From Caproicibacterium amylolyticum (GTDB lineage Bacteria; Bacillota; Clostridia; Oscillospirales; Acutalibacteraceae), in NCBI RefSeq assembly GCF_014467055.1, contig NZ_CP060696.1, forward strand, positions 2,356,001-2,420,000: 64,000 nt of DNA, given 5' to 3'. Under the pieces are notes generated by a model. The model was not told the origin of the DNA and did no database searches. It saw only the letters and a program-made list of their open reading frames with translations. Positions 34,758 to 41,681 of the stretch are shown piece after piece. The translations under genes and the position numbers were made by a program. Each line of letters opens with the position of its first letter. Position 1 is the stretch's first letter.

Positions 34758-35831
34758 TTACAAGCTTCGCGGCGGGCAGACGCTGCCGCGTTCTACCAGA
34801 TGCGGCGGGAAATCCACCGTTGCGTTAAAAGTCGGGTCCTGTATCAGCCGCAGCAGGTTCTGCGCTGCGGTCATACCCAAATCTTCCATGGGGTGCGCCA
34901 CACTGGTCAGCGGCACCTCGCACAGCTTTGCAAGGTCAGAGTTGTCCACACTGACCACGGAAACATCCTGCGGAACCTGCTTGCCAAGCTCCCGCAGCGC
35001 CGCAACAGCCTGCAGTGCAATCTGGTCATTATAACAAAAAATCGCGGTGGCATCCTGCAAACGGCCCTGAAATTTCTCTGCACTGAAACCGTCCGAAAAA
35101 TCCTCTGTAGAGTACCAGAGGACCAAATCGTCGTCCAGTTCGATTCCGGCATTCATCAGTGCACGGATATATCCCGCATAGCGCAGGCGCCCCTGATAAT
35201 CATCCAGCTTAAAGATACCCGCAACCCGGCGGTGTCCCGCGCGAATCAGATGTTCCGTTGCGGCAAGGCCGGTCGCCATATCATCCAGTGCAACGTGCGG
35301 CAGCGGCAGCGCCGGATAATACGTGTTGAAAAACAAAAGCGGCAGTCCTTCATGCAGCGCTTCGTTGTACAAGTCCATATTCGGGCTTGGCAGACCGCTT
35401 TTGGCAGGCTCTACGATCAACCCGTCTACACCGTGCGACATCATATTGGTCAGTGCCTTTTTTTCACTTTCAATGTGATTGTGCGTAAAGGCAAGCTGCA
35501 TGGAGTAACCGTTTTCTGTAAGAACATTTTCCACACCACGCAGAATTCCGGAAAAAATGTAGTCATTAACATAAGTGGAAATGACCCCGATGACCATCTG
35601 CGGGGTGTGGGCAGTTGCGATTTTGCGGGTGACATAAGTGCCGCTGCCCTGCCGGCTCTCCAGCAATCCCTCCTGCACCAGCACATTAATGGCCTGACGC
35701 ACAGTCTGGCGGCTGACAGAGAACATCTGCCCCAATTCTTTTTCGGAAGAGAGCTTTTCGCCGTACTTCAGCTCCTGACTTTTGATACGGTCGCGAATCC
35801 AGTTCACCAGAACCATATATTTCGGAAGCAT
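34758..35831 (-). CDS. araR: Arabinose operon repressor, GntR-LacI type
   Basis: A 357-residue regulator with an N-terminal GntR winged helix (about 1-70: FSVSRQTVRQAINVLVQEGL) and a C-terminal LacI/periplasmic-binding type sugar domain (about 80-357: IGVISTYVNDYIFSGILRGV). This is the architecture of AraR, which leaves DNA when it binds L-arabinose. The start is ATG 35831 with AAAGGTGG upstream; the frame to 35951 lacks a site. It stands first in its operon with araB and araD. Confidence 0.92.
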   Translation of the reverse strand: MLPKYMVLVNWIRDRIKSQELKYGEKLSSEKELGQMFSVSRQTVRQAINVLVQEGLLESRQGSGTYVTRKIATAHTPQMVIGVISTYVNDYIFSGILRGVENVLTENGYSMQLAFTHNHIESEKKALTNMMSHGVDGLIVEPAKSGLPSPNMDLYNEALHEGLPLLFFNTYYPALPLPHVALDDMATGLAATEHLIRAGHRRVAGIFKLDDYQGRLRYAGYIRALMNAGIELDDDLVLWYSTEDFSDGFSAEKFQGRLQDATAIFCYNDQIALQAVAALRELGKQVPQDVSVVSVDNSDLAKLCEVPLTSVAHPMEDLGMTAAQNLLRLIQDPTFNATVDFPPHLVERGSVCPPRSL

Positions 35832-35922
35832 ATATCCACCTTTCCCTAAAGATGTACTGCCCAAAACGACAGCACAGCAAATCGACTGTTTTTCAACAGA
35901 AACAAAACATTTTCTTATGATA

Positions 35923-35951
35923 AATATACTTCTCATGCGCGAAGTTGTCAA
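35923..35951 (-). promoter_or_regulatory. Promoter of araR-araB-araD
   Basis: On the minus strand TTGACA (35951-35946), 17-bp spacer and TATATT (35928-35923). Confidence 0.85.
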
Positions 35952-35976
35952 GTCAATTTTTTGTGCACACAGAATG

Positions 35977-35990
35977 CTGTCCGTACAAAT
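35977..35990 (-). promoter_or_regulatory. AraR-like operator
   Basis: ATTTGTACGGACAG on the minus strand fits 12 of 14 positions of the Bacillus AraR box ATTTGTACGTACAAAT. A second weaker palindrome (TGTGCACA, 35962-35969) lies 17 bp away centre to centre, upstream of the -35 box. Confidence 0.55.
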
Positions 35991-36139
35991 TGAAGAAGAT
36001 GTAAAAAATGTGCGCGGTTTTTCTTTTTGTGCTATACTAAAGAATAAAGTTTATTTTCATCAGGCATCCCTTTTTACAGAGAAAAGCGCTGCCGCAGGTG
36101 CAAAACCCCGCGGCAGGCTTCAGCAAAGGAGCGATTATT

Positions 36140-36700
36140 ATGGCAGAAAGTCTGGATGAACTGCGCACGCTGGCGGGTCAGGCCGCAAAAGAACTGCTGG
36201 AAACAGCAAAGGTCCGCCCCGGCGGGCTGATGGTCGTTGGATGCTCCTCCAGTGAAGTTGGTGGACACCGCATCGGCACCGACAGCAGTGTGGAGACCGC
36301 TGCCGCCATTTTTGACGGCATTTATGAGCAGGTGCAGAAAAACGGTCTGTTCCTTGCGGCACAGTGCTGCGAGCACCTGAACCGCGCCCTGATTATTGAG
36401 CGGGAAGCCGCCGAAAAATTCGGCTACGAACCGGTGAACGTGGTACCGCAGCCAAAAGCCGGCGGTTCCTTTGGTACAACAGCCTACGCACGCTTTAAAG
36501 ACCCGGTTGCTGTGGAACATGTTCGTGCAGACTGCGGGCTGGACATTGGCGGCACACTGATTGGCATGCACTTAAAGGAAGTTGCCGTGCCTGTGCGCCT
36601 TTCCATGGACCACATTGGGGAAGCGCTGCTGCTTTGCGCCCGCACCCGCCCCAAATTTGTTGGCGGCGTACGTGCCCATTACGATGAAAGTCTGCTGTAA
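36140..36700 (+). CDS. TIGR01440 / UPF0340 family protein (YwlG-like)
   Basis: A 186-residue conserved protein of unknown function. Signatures are VVGCSSSEVGGHRIGTDSS (about 36), LAAQCCEHLNRALIIE (about 75), VPQPKAGGSFGT (about 106) and DIGGTLIGMHLKEVAVPVR (about 139). The start is ATG 36140 with AAAGGAG upstream. It is divergent from araR and single. Confidence 0.9.
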   Translation: MAESLDELRTLAGQAAKELLETAKVRPGGLMVVGCSSSEVGGHRIGTDSSVETAAAIFDGIYEQVQKNGLFLAAQCCEHLNRALIIEREAAEKFGYEPVNVVPQPKAGGSFGTTAYARFKDPVAVEHVRADCGLDIGGTLIGMHLKEVAVPVRLSMDHIGEALLLCARTRPKFVGGVRAHYDESLL

Positions 36701-36771
36701 CCGCTGTACTTTTCCACAAATTCACCGAGTACAGTGGAAGCGTTTTTTGCTGCTGCCGCTGTATCTTTCAG

Positions 36772-36800
36772 TTGACAGCGCCGTGCAGATTTGCTATACT
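36772..36800 (+). promoter_or_regulatory. Strong promoter of small RNA / leader
   Basis: TTGACA at 36772-36777, 17-bp spacer, TATACT at 36795-36800. Confidence 0.85.
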
Positions 36801-36806
36801 GTAGGT

Positions 36807-36893
36807 GTTCTAAAAGTGCTGTGAGAGAAACAGTAAATGTTATAACGACAATGGCGTCGCACTCCTTGTGGGTGCGGCGCCTTTTTGTTTTCC
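36807..36893 (+). ncRNA. Unassigned small RNA or attenuated leader
   Basis: A consensus promoter, about 45 bases of leader and an 11-bp terminator hairpin (36853-36863 with 36871-36881, two T-G pairs) ending in TTTTTGTTTT would give an RNA of about 85 bases. No ORF is inside. Another terminator (36958-36988) follows before the first start codon at 37046, so readthrough would be doubly controlled. I do not recognise a known family. Confidence 0.55.
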
Positions 36894-36937
36894 TTTTGAT
36901 TATAAGTCACTTACATACAAGCCTCTCTTTTCTTACA

Positions 36938-36988
36938 GCTGCGCGAACAGCGCAGCCGCCTCCGACCCAGCCAGTCGGGGGCATTTTT
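36938..36988 (+). terminator. Second hairpin pair before HMA gene
   Basis: GCTGCGC/GCGCAGC (36938-36944, 36950-36956), then GCCTCCGAC/GTCGGGGGC (36958-36966, 36974-36982) followed by ATTTTT. Confidence 0.6.
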
Positions 36989-37045
36989 CTGTGCAGTTGT
37001 GCATATTTTTTCCGCTTTTGCCCAGAATAAACCCGAGGTGATACA

Positions 37046-37285
37046 ATGCCAAAAGAAAGCGCATATTTTGATGTCAGCAATCTTACCGACAAACATGACT
37101 TGAAAAAAATCAAAAAAGAACTGGACACCTTCCCCGGTGTCAATTCGGTCAGCGTCAATCCTGCCCGTCACAGCGTTGCTGTGGATTTTGACAGCTCTGG
37201 CGTTTCACAGACACAGCTGTGCAGTCGGCTGGAAAAGCTGGGGTACCAAGTTACCGCCTCCCGGCTGGAAGAACACGTTATGTAA
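37046..37285 (+). CDS. Heavy-metal-associated (HMA-like) domain protein
   Basis: A 79-residue protein with the beta-alpha-beta-beta-alpha-beta rhythm of HMA/CopZ domains: AYFDVSNLTDKHDLKKIKKE, then GVNSVSVNPARHSVAVDFDS, then LCSRLEKLGYQVTASR. The usual CxxC metal site is absent (the loop reads NLTDKHD), so it may not bind copper in the normal way. GAGGTGAT precedes the ATG. It leads a run of three tiny genes. Confidence 0.75.
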   Translation: MPKESAYFDVSNLTDKHDLKKIKKELDTFPGVNSVSVNPARHSVAVDFDSSGVSQTQLCSRLEKLGYQVTASRLEEHVM

Positions 37286-37299
37286 AGGAGGGCATCCGC

Positions 37300-37446
37300 G
37301 TGGCAAAACAAGGTATGAAACGGCCTGACCCAAAGGAGTTTGGCATCCATGTACCCAAAAATGAAGTACCACCCGTTCCGGAAATTCAGGGAAAAGCAAA
37401 AACGACCAAGCAGCGCGCAAAGCCCCTGAACCCCAACGGGCATTAG
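37300..37446 (+). CDS. 48-residue hypothetical protein
   Basis: Begins at GTG 37300 with a perfect AAAGGAGG upstream, 14 bp after the HMA gene. It is very basic and proline-rich (KRPDPKEFGIHVPKNEVPPV), with no membrane segment, and is probably disordered. It ends 12 bp before the next start. I do not recognise it. Confidence 0.65.
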   Translation: MAKQGMKRPDPKEFGIHVPKNEVPPVPEIQGKAKTTKQRAKPLNPNGH

Positions 37447-37458
37447 GAGGAAAACACC

Positions 37459-37602
37459 ATGTCTTACGTAGCACCCGCAATCCAAGATAAATTTGAATCA
37501 CTCAGTATTGAACTGAAAAACGAGATTCTGCGCAGGAATGTAAAGCTTTACACGCTTAATGATCTCATTCACTGTTTAGAAGATATTGTGCAGGGTAAAT
37601 AA
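37459..37602 (+). CDS. 47-residue hypothetical protein
   Basis: Read directly: ATG 37459 with AGGAGG upstream, stop TAA at 37600-37602. The sequence is helical and amphipathic (IQDKFESLSIELKNEILRRN, then LHCLEDIVQ-like end). It is followed at once by a strong terminator and ends the three-gene unit. No family assigned. Confidence 0.68.
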   Translation: MSYVAPAIQDKFESLSIELKNEILRRNVKLYTLNDLIHCLEDIVQGK

Positions 37603-37613
37603 TTAAAACCAGT

Positions 37614-37649
37614 GGGTCTGCCGCAGTTTTTGCCGGCAGACCCTTTTTT
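37614..37649 (+). terminator. Terminator of HMA trio
   Basis: Perfect stem GGGTCTGCCG/CGGCAGACCC followed by six T. Confidence 0.92.
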
Positions 37650-37656
37650 CTGCAGT

Positions 37657-37684
37657 TTGCTTTTCGGGCCATTTGTGTTATAAT
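37657..37684 (+). promoter_or_regulatory. Promoter of Ser-rich membrane protein gene
   Basis: TTGCTT at 37657-37662, 16-bp spacer, TATAAT at 37679-37684. Confidence 0.65.
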
Positions 37685-37733
37685 ACATGCAGATATTATT
37701 TTGCAATGCTGTTTTACGGAAAGGTCTGAAAAT

Positions 37734-38456
37734 ATGGGAAACTGGTCGTGGGATGCCCGCATTTCGCTCATTTGCCTGATTGGCGCAATGGCCTTTGCGG
37801 CCGGTCTGCTGGCATGTACTCTGATGCAAAAATCGAAACTGGTACCTACTATTGGTTTGATCTGCTGCCTGGTGCTGATGGCCGGGGTTACGCTGACCGC
37901 GCAGATGCCCAACCTGATGGGTGGCGGCATAAAACCGGATCCTGCTGCACAGACCTCCTCTGCAGCTTCGGCAGCCGTACCTGCCAAAGCTGCACAGAAA
38001 ACCAGCAGTACCTCTTCCATGTCCCGTATGGCATACGCGGAAACCCGGTTTAAAGAAGGCACTGCCAGCGCCAATGCGGAAATGAAACGTATCGAAAGTC
38101 GTTTTTCCAAAGAAACCACGGTCAGTTCCTCTGCTTCCTCTTCCACTTCCTCGCAGGCTTCATCTTCTGCCTCCTCCAGCACGTCCAACATTCGGGTTCT
38201 GCGTGCACCGGGTGCAGTACAGCGTGGAAATGTCGCCCAGCTTTCCATTCAAGGCAAAGGCAACATCCAGTATAAAATCAAAGTGATTTATGACAGCGGC
38301 AATACCGGAAAAGGTTCGGAAATGAGCGTTCAGTCCGATACATTTGGACGTGCCTCCTGGGCTTGGACGGTCGGCAAGGATATTGCCCCCGGTGCACACT
38401 TTATCACCATTACCGGCGGGGGTGAAACCCTTACTACTAGTTTCACAACTACATAA
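37734..38456 (+). CDS. Membrane-anchored protein with Ser-rich linker and beta-sandwich
   Basis: A 240-residue protein: two membrane helices (about 8-28 and 36-54), a Ser/Ala/Thr-rich linker with long serine runs (about 65-155), and a C-terminal beta-rich domain (about 158-240; QLSIQGKGNIQYKIKVIYDS and GETLTTSF) like an immunoglobulin-type fold. The layout suggests an extracellular display module. ATG 37734 with AAAGGT upstream. Function unknown. Confidence 0.75.
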   Translation: MGNWSWDARISLICLIGAMAFAAGLLACTLMQKSKLVPTIGLICCLVLMAGVTLTAQMPNLMGGGIKPDPAAQTSSAASAAVPAKAAQKTSSTSSMSRMAYAETRFKEGTASANAEMKRIESRFSKETTVSSSASSSTSSQASSSASSSTSNIRVLRAPGAVQRGNVAQLSIQGKGNIQYKIKVIYDSGNTGKGSEMSVQSDTFGRASWAWTVGKDIAPGAHFITITGGGETLTTSFTTT

Positions 38457-38551
38457 ATTTCAGTGGAACTGCTGTAAAGTGGCTTCATTTTTTAATTCTA
38501 TTTTTCAGGCTGCATCACTTCACTACAGCAGCACAGGTAAGAACAAACAGT

Positions 38552-38586
38552 AAAGCCCCGTGAAGAATGAACTTCACGGGGCTTTT
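38552..38586. terminator. Bidirectional terminator
   Basis: Perfect 14-bp stem AAAGCCCCGTGAAG/CTTCACGGGGCTTT with 6-base loop, between the membrane protein gene and the opposing tRNA. Confidence 0.9.
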
Positions 38587-38591
38587 GGGTT

Positions 38592-38669
38592 TGGTGGACG
38601 TTATAGGACTCGAACCTATGACCTTCCGCACGTCAAGCGGATGCTCTAGCCAGCTGAGCTAAACGTCCA
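38592..38669 (-). tRNA. tRNA-Val (GAC)
   Basis: On the minus strand the acceptor stem TGGACGT pairs with ACGTCCA, followed by an encoded CCA. The D arm has GCTCAGCTGGCTAGAGC, the anticodon loop TTGACGT gives GAC, and the T arm has GGTTCGAGTCC. All stems fold. Confidence 0.96.
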
Positions 38670-38788
38670 TAATCATCTTATTTTCAACAGTGCTTGATTA
38701 TTATATCGCATCTGTGCAGAAAAAGCAAGCTTTTTTTCAAAAAAATTGCACTGACATATCCACACAAAAGTCATCATAAAATACTGCA

Positions 38789-39124
38789 TCAATCATTCTT
38801 CGGCAGCTTGCACTGAAAGCGGTCGTCAGGACTGCTGTACAATAATGCAGCACCAACAACTGCAACAATTGCCAGAATACCTGCAATCATCATCCATACC
38901 CGTGCGAACCACGCGCCCAGAAATAAAAGCAGCAGGCAGCCAGTCAGCGCCAAAATACATTTCCCTAAAAAACGGCCCAATGCTTTTTCGTCCACCATAT
39001 TCTTTTTATCTTTTGGCATGCTGTTAAATGCCGCCGCAATCCGCCCAGCCTTTCCAAACAGCAATAGCACCGCTGTTACAAGCAGTGTTGCCATTGCCGC
39101 TATAGGAACAATATAAACTGCCAT
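38789..39124 (-). CDS. DUF3784 family membrane protein
   Basis: A 111-residue protein with three membrane helices (about 5-25, 52-72 and 75-95) and the family stretch GRIAAAFNSMPKDKKNMVDE followed by KALGRFLGK. AGGAGG precedes ATG 39124. It starts 12 bp after an even smaller membrane protein gene and shares its promoter. Function unknown. Confidence 0.85.
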   Translation of the reverse strand: MAVYIVPIAAMATLLVTAVLLLFGKAGRIAAAFNSMPKDKKNMVDEKALGRFLGKCILALTGCLLLLFLGAWFARVWMMIAGILAIVAVVGAALLYSSPDDRFQCKLPKND

Positions 39125-39136
39125 TTCGGCCTCCTG

Positions 39137-39316
39137 TCAGCCGTTCCGCTTTTTTTTGAAGAAATCAATAATGTACGCAATCATTCCTGCCGCGAGCAAG
39201 ACTGCCACCACGCACATGATAATTTTAAATACAAAAGAAAGTAAATTGCATAGTACTACAACTATTAAAATAACAAGTACAAAGGCAACTATATTTTTCC
39301 AAAACCTTGAATCCAT
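39137..39316 (-). CDS. 59-residue two-helix membrane protein
   Basis: Read directly: ATG 39316 with AAGGAG upstream, stop TGA at 39139-39137. Two hydrophobic helices (about 7-28 and 29-50) end in a basic tail FFKKKRNG. It precedes the DUF3784 gene in the same operon. Its promoter is at 39372-39400. No family recognised. Confidence 0.72.
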   Translation of the reverse strand: MDSRFWKNIVAFVLVILIVVVLCNLLSFVFKIIMCVVAVLLAAGMIAYIIDFFKKKRNG

Positions 39317-39371
39317 TTTACGCTCCTTCTGCCCGCTCTGAACTGCTTGGCAGCATTAATTGTTAAATTTC

Positions 39372-39400
39372 ATTTTAAACCGATTCTTTTTCAGTGTCAA
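39372..39400 (-). promoter_or_regulatory. Leftward promoter of membrane protein pair
   Basis: On the minus strand TTGACA (39400-39395), 17-bp spacer, TAAAAT (39377-39372). Confidence 0.8.
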
Positions 39401-39404
39401 GATG

Positions 39405-39433
39405 TTGACATTTTTTAACAAACATCTTATAAT
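39405..39433 (+). promoter_or_regulatory. Rightward promoter of kinase-like gene
   Basis: TTGACA (39405-39410), 17-bp spacer, TATAAT (39428-39433). Only four bases separate its -35 box from that of the leftward promoter. Confidence 0.88.
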
Positions 39434-39480
39434 ATATATAAATAATTTGGACAGTTTCACTAATCAAGAGGTGATAATTT

Positions 39481-40089
39481 ATGAGTATCATAACAATCGC
39501 ACGTCAATACGGCAGCGGTGGACGGCAAATTGGACAGGATCTTGCCCAAAAGCTGAATGTTCCTTTTTATGACAAACAGCTCGTTGCAATCGCTGCAAAG
39601 AAAAGCGGAATGAGTGAGGAACTCTTCCAAAAAGCCGATGAACGCCACACCAGCAGCCTTTTGTACTCGTTGGTAATGGGTAACTACACCTTCGGCGTAC
39701 CGGGGACTGCCGCCAATCTGCCGCTGAATGATCAGCTGTTTTTGCTGCAGACGCAGATTATCCGCGAAGCTGCAAAAAAGGGTGCCTGCGTTGTCGTCGG
39801 CCGCTGTGCGGACTACATTCTGCGTGAATTCCCCCACATTTTTCGAGTTTATCTGTATGCGGACAAAGACTGCCGAACTCGGCACGCAATAGACGAATAC
39901 GGCATTAACGAAAAAAAAGCCGCTGATATTGTCGCAAAGATTGACAAACAGCGCGCCGCCTACTGTAATTTTTACACTAGCACGAAGTGGGGCGATCCCG
40001 TAAACTACGACCTGTGCCTGAACACCGGCAGCATCAGCGCCGAAAGTGCTGTTCAGTTAATTATGGATGCCTCACAGATGAAACCGTAA
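39481..40089 (+). CDS. Cytidylate kinase-like family protein
   Basis: A 202-residue P-loop protein of the cytidylate-kinase-like family common in Clostridia. The nucleotide loop reads ARQYGSGGRQIGQDLA (about 7-22), followed by FYDKQLVAIAAKKSG and a later GRCADYIL. It lacks clear CMP-binding features, so the substrate is open. AGAGGTGAT precedes ATG 39481. Length is typical. Confidence 0.88.
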   Translation: MSIITIARQYGSGGRQIGQDLAQKLNVPFYDKQLVAIAAKKSGMSEELFQKADERHTSSLLYSLVMGNYTFGVPGTAANLPLNDQLFLLQTQIIREAAKKGACVVVGRCADYILREFPHIFRVYLYADKDCRTRHAIDEYGINEKKAADIVAKIDKQRAAYCNFYTSTKWGDPVNYDLCLNTGSISAESAVQLIMDASQMKP

Positions 40090-40782
40090 TTACCGGCGCT
40101 TCATGCTGCGAATGATCTGTTTTTCCTCCGCAGAAACACAGTAGGACTCCGTAATTTTTTGTAATGCTTTGTTGTAAGTAAAGTTGTCCAGTCGGCTGTG
40201 ATGCAAATACATCATGGTCGTCTGCGGACAATGCACATAAAAAACCGAAACCGCCCACGCCGCCGCCATCTGGGCATAATATGCTGTACATGGCATCCGG
40301 TCAATCTGCTGCAGTGCGCTTGCGGAATAGTCCTCCACTGCAAAGTAATCCAGCAGCATGACCAGTCCAAACCGCGCATAATATTCCCGTTCATCCGCTA
40401 AATACGGCTGCAGAAACTGCCACACAGTTTCCGGTGCTTTTCGGGCAATTTTCAGTCCGGCACAGAAGCTGTCACAGACGGACCAATTGTCGATTTTCGG
40501 TACAAACTGCTGTACCCAGACAAGAATTTCTTCCGGCTGCGCCTGTGCACAGCCAATGACCATCCCCTGCAGCATTGTTTCTTCCATATAATCGTCCGGG
40601 CACTCCCGCAGAAATGTCCTCCATTCTGAGCGGGCCAGTTCCCGGGCGATTTTTCGCAAAACGGGCAGGCGCACACCCAGCAGCTTTGCGGCAGCGGCGG
40701 GTGGCAGCAGTTTTGCTGAAAAAGCCTGATACGCGGGTTCTGCCAGCGCTTTCAGTTTTTGTTCCAACTGTACTGCATGCAT
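40090..40782 (-). CDS. DNA alkylation repair protein (AlkD-like)
   Basis: A 230-residue all-helical HEAT-like glycosylase fold that removes alkylated bases without base flipping (family knowledge). Landmarks are GVRLPVLRKIARELA (about 35), YMEETMLQGMVIG (about 65), NWSVCDSFCAGLK (about 98) and VSVFYVHCPQTTMMYL near 183. Start at ATG 40782 (AGGCAGGGAA upstream), overlapping the stop of the methyltransferase gene by one base (TAATG). The overlap couples two alkylation-repair enzymes. Confidence 0.9.
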   Translation of the reverse strand: MHAVQLEQKLKALAEPAYQAFSAKLLPPAAAAKLLGVRLPVLRKIARELARSEWRTFLRECPDDYMEETMLQGMVIGCAQAQPEEILVWVQQFVPKIDNWSVCDSFCAGLKIARKAPETVWQFLQPYLADEREYYARFGLVMLLDYFAVEDYSASALQQIDRMPCTAYYAQMAAAWAVSVFYVHCPQTTMMYLHHSRLDNFTYNKALQKITESYCVSAEEKQIIRSMKRR

Positions 40783-41267
40783 TATCTTTCCCTGCCTTCC
40801 GCCAAAACACGTTTTTCTAAATCCAGCAAATATGCTTTCATTTCCAACCCGCCGCCGAAACCGGTTAAGGAACCATCCTTGCCAATCACTCGGTGGCAAG
40901 GCACAACAATCATAATTGGATTACGGTTATTTGCCATACCGACTGCACGGCAGGCTTTAGGGTTGCCCGCCACCGCGGCTATCTGCTGATAGCTGCGGGT
41001 TTCACCGTAAGGAATCTGCCGCAGTGCCTGCCAAACACGCAGCTGAAACGGTGTTCCCTGCGGACAAAGCGGCAGAGAGAACTGCCGGCGCGTACCCGCA
41101 AAGTATTCCGCAAGCTGCTCTGCCGCCGCTTTCAGCAGCGGCGTTTCCTGTTTGGCACTGGCCGGAGGAACAAAGTCACTGCTGCCGAAAATATCTGTTA
41201 TACCGCTTCCATTTTCCGCAATCCACAACATTCCCACCGGAGAAGAATAAGGCCAATAAGCTTTCAA
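40782..41267 (-). CDS. ogt: Methylated-DNA--protein-cysteine methyltransferase
   Basis: A 161-residue suicide repair protein that takes the methyl group from O6-methylguanine onto cysteine. The active site PCHRVIG is near residue 122 and the DNA-binding helix reads YQQIAAVAGNPKACRAVGMA (about 91-110). TTG start at 41267 inside AGGTGGAAATTTG; the frame extends to 41336 without a site. First gene of the pair with the AlkD-like protein. Confidence 0.93.
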   Translation of the reverse strand: MKAYWPYSSPVGMLWIAENGSGITDIFGSSDFVPPASAKQETPLLKAAAEQLAEYFAGTRRQFSLPLCPQGTPFQLRVWQALRQIPYGETRSYQQIAAVAGNPKACRAVGMANNRNPIMIVVPCHRVIGKDGSLTGFGGGLEMKAYLLDLEKRVLAEGRER

Positions 41268-41359
41268 ATTTCCACCTGCTTTCGTACATTCAGCATACCA
41301 TATTTTTACCCGCACGAAAAGGACTGTATCCTGCAAATCTATTCAACAAATATATTCAT

Positions 41360-41388
41360 TTGCCAAATTTCAGAAAAAAGGATATACT
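41360..41388 (+). promoter_or_regulatory. Promoter of small membrane protein gene
   Basis: TTGCCA at 41360-41365, 17-bp spacer, TATACT at 41383-41388. Confidence 0.72.
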
Positions 41389-41422
41389 AAAATATAAGTA
41401 GAAGTTTTCCAGGGGGAAATGT

Positions 41423-41620
41423 ATGAAGAAACAACGGAAGAAAGCCGGATTGGGGTTTATCTCCACTTTAACACTTCTATTCATAGTATTGAAATTAACC
41501 GGACTGGTTCACTGGCCCTGGATATGGGTGTTGAGCCCTGTTTGGATTTCCGGAGTACTGGCAATCGCTGCATTTTCAATAATCCTGATTGTCGGCAGAA
41601 TAAAAAAAGGCAAATGGTAA
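41423..41620 (+). CDS. 65-residue membrane protein
   Basis: Two hydrophobic helices (about 11-27 and 35-58) around a tryptophan-rich turn (HWPWIWVLSPVWI). It resembles the short bacterial proteins annotated as transmembrane Fragile-X-F family in Bacillota, but the role is unknown. AGGGGG precedes the ATG. Own promoter and terminator. Confidence 0.72.
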   Translation: MKKQRKKAGLGFISTLTLLFIVLKLTGLVHWPWIWVLSPVWISGVLAIAAFSIILIVGRIKKGKW

Positions 41621-41635
41621 CCCTTCCACAAAACG

Positions 41636-41677
41636 CAAAACTGGCAGGTATCTTAAAACGGATACCTGCCAGTTTTT
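41636..41677. terminator. Bidirectional terminator
   Basis: AAAACTGGCAGGTATC/GATACCTGCCAGTTTT with an 8-base loop between convergent genes. Confidence 0.92.
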
Positions 41678-41681
41678 ATGT

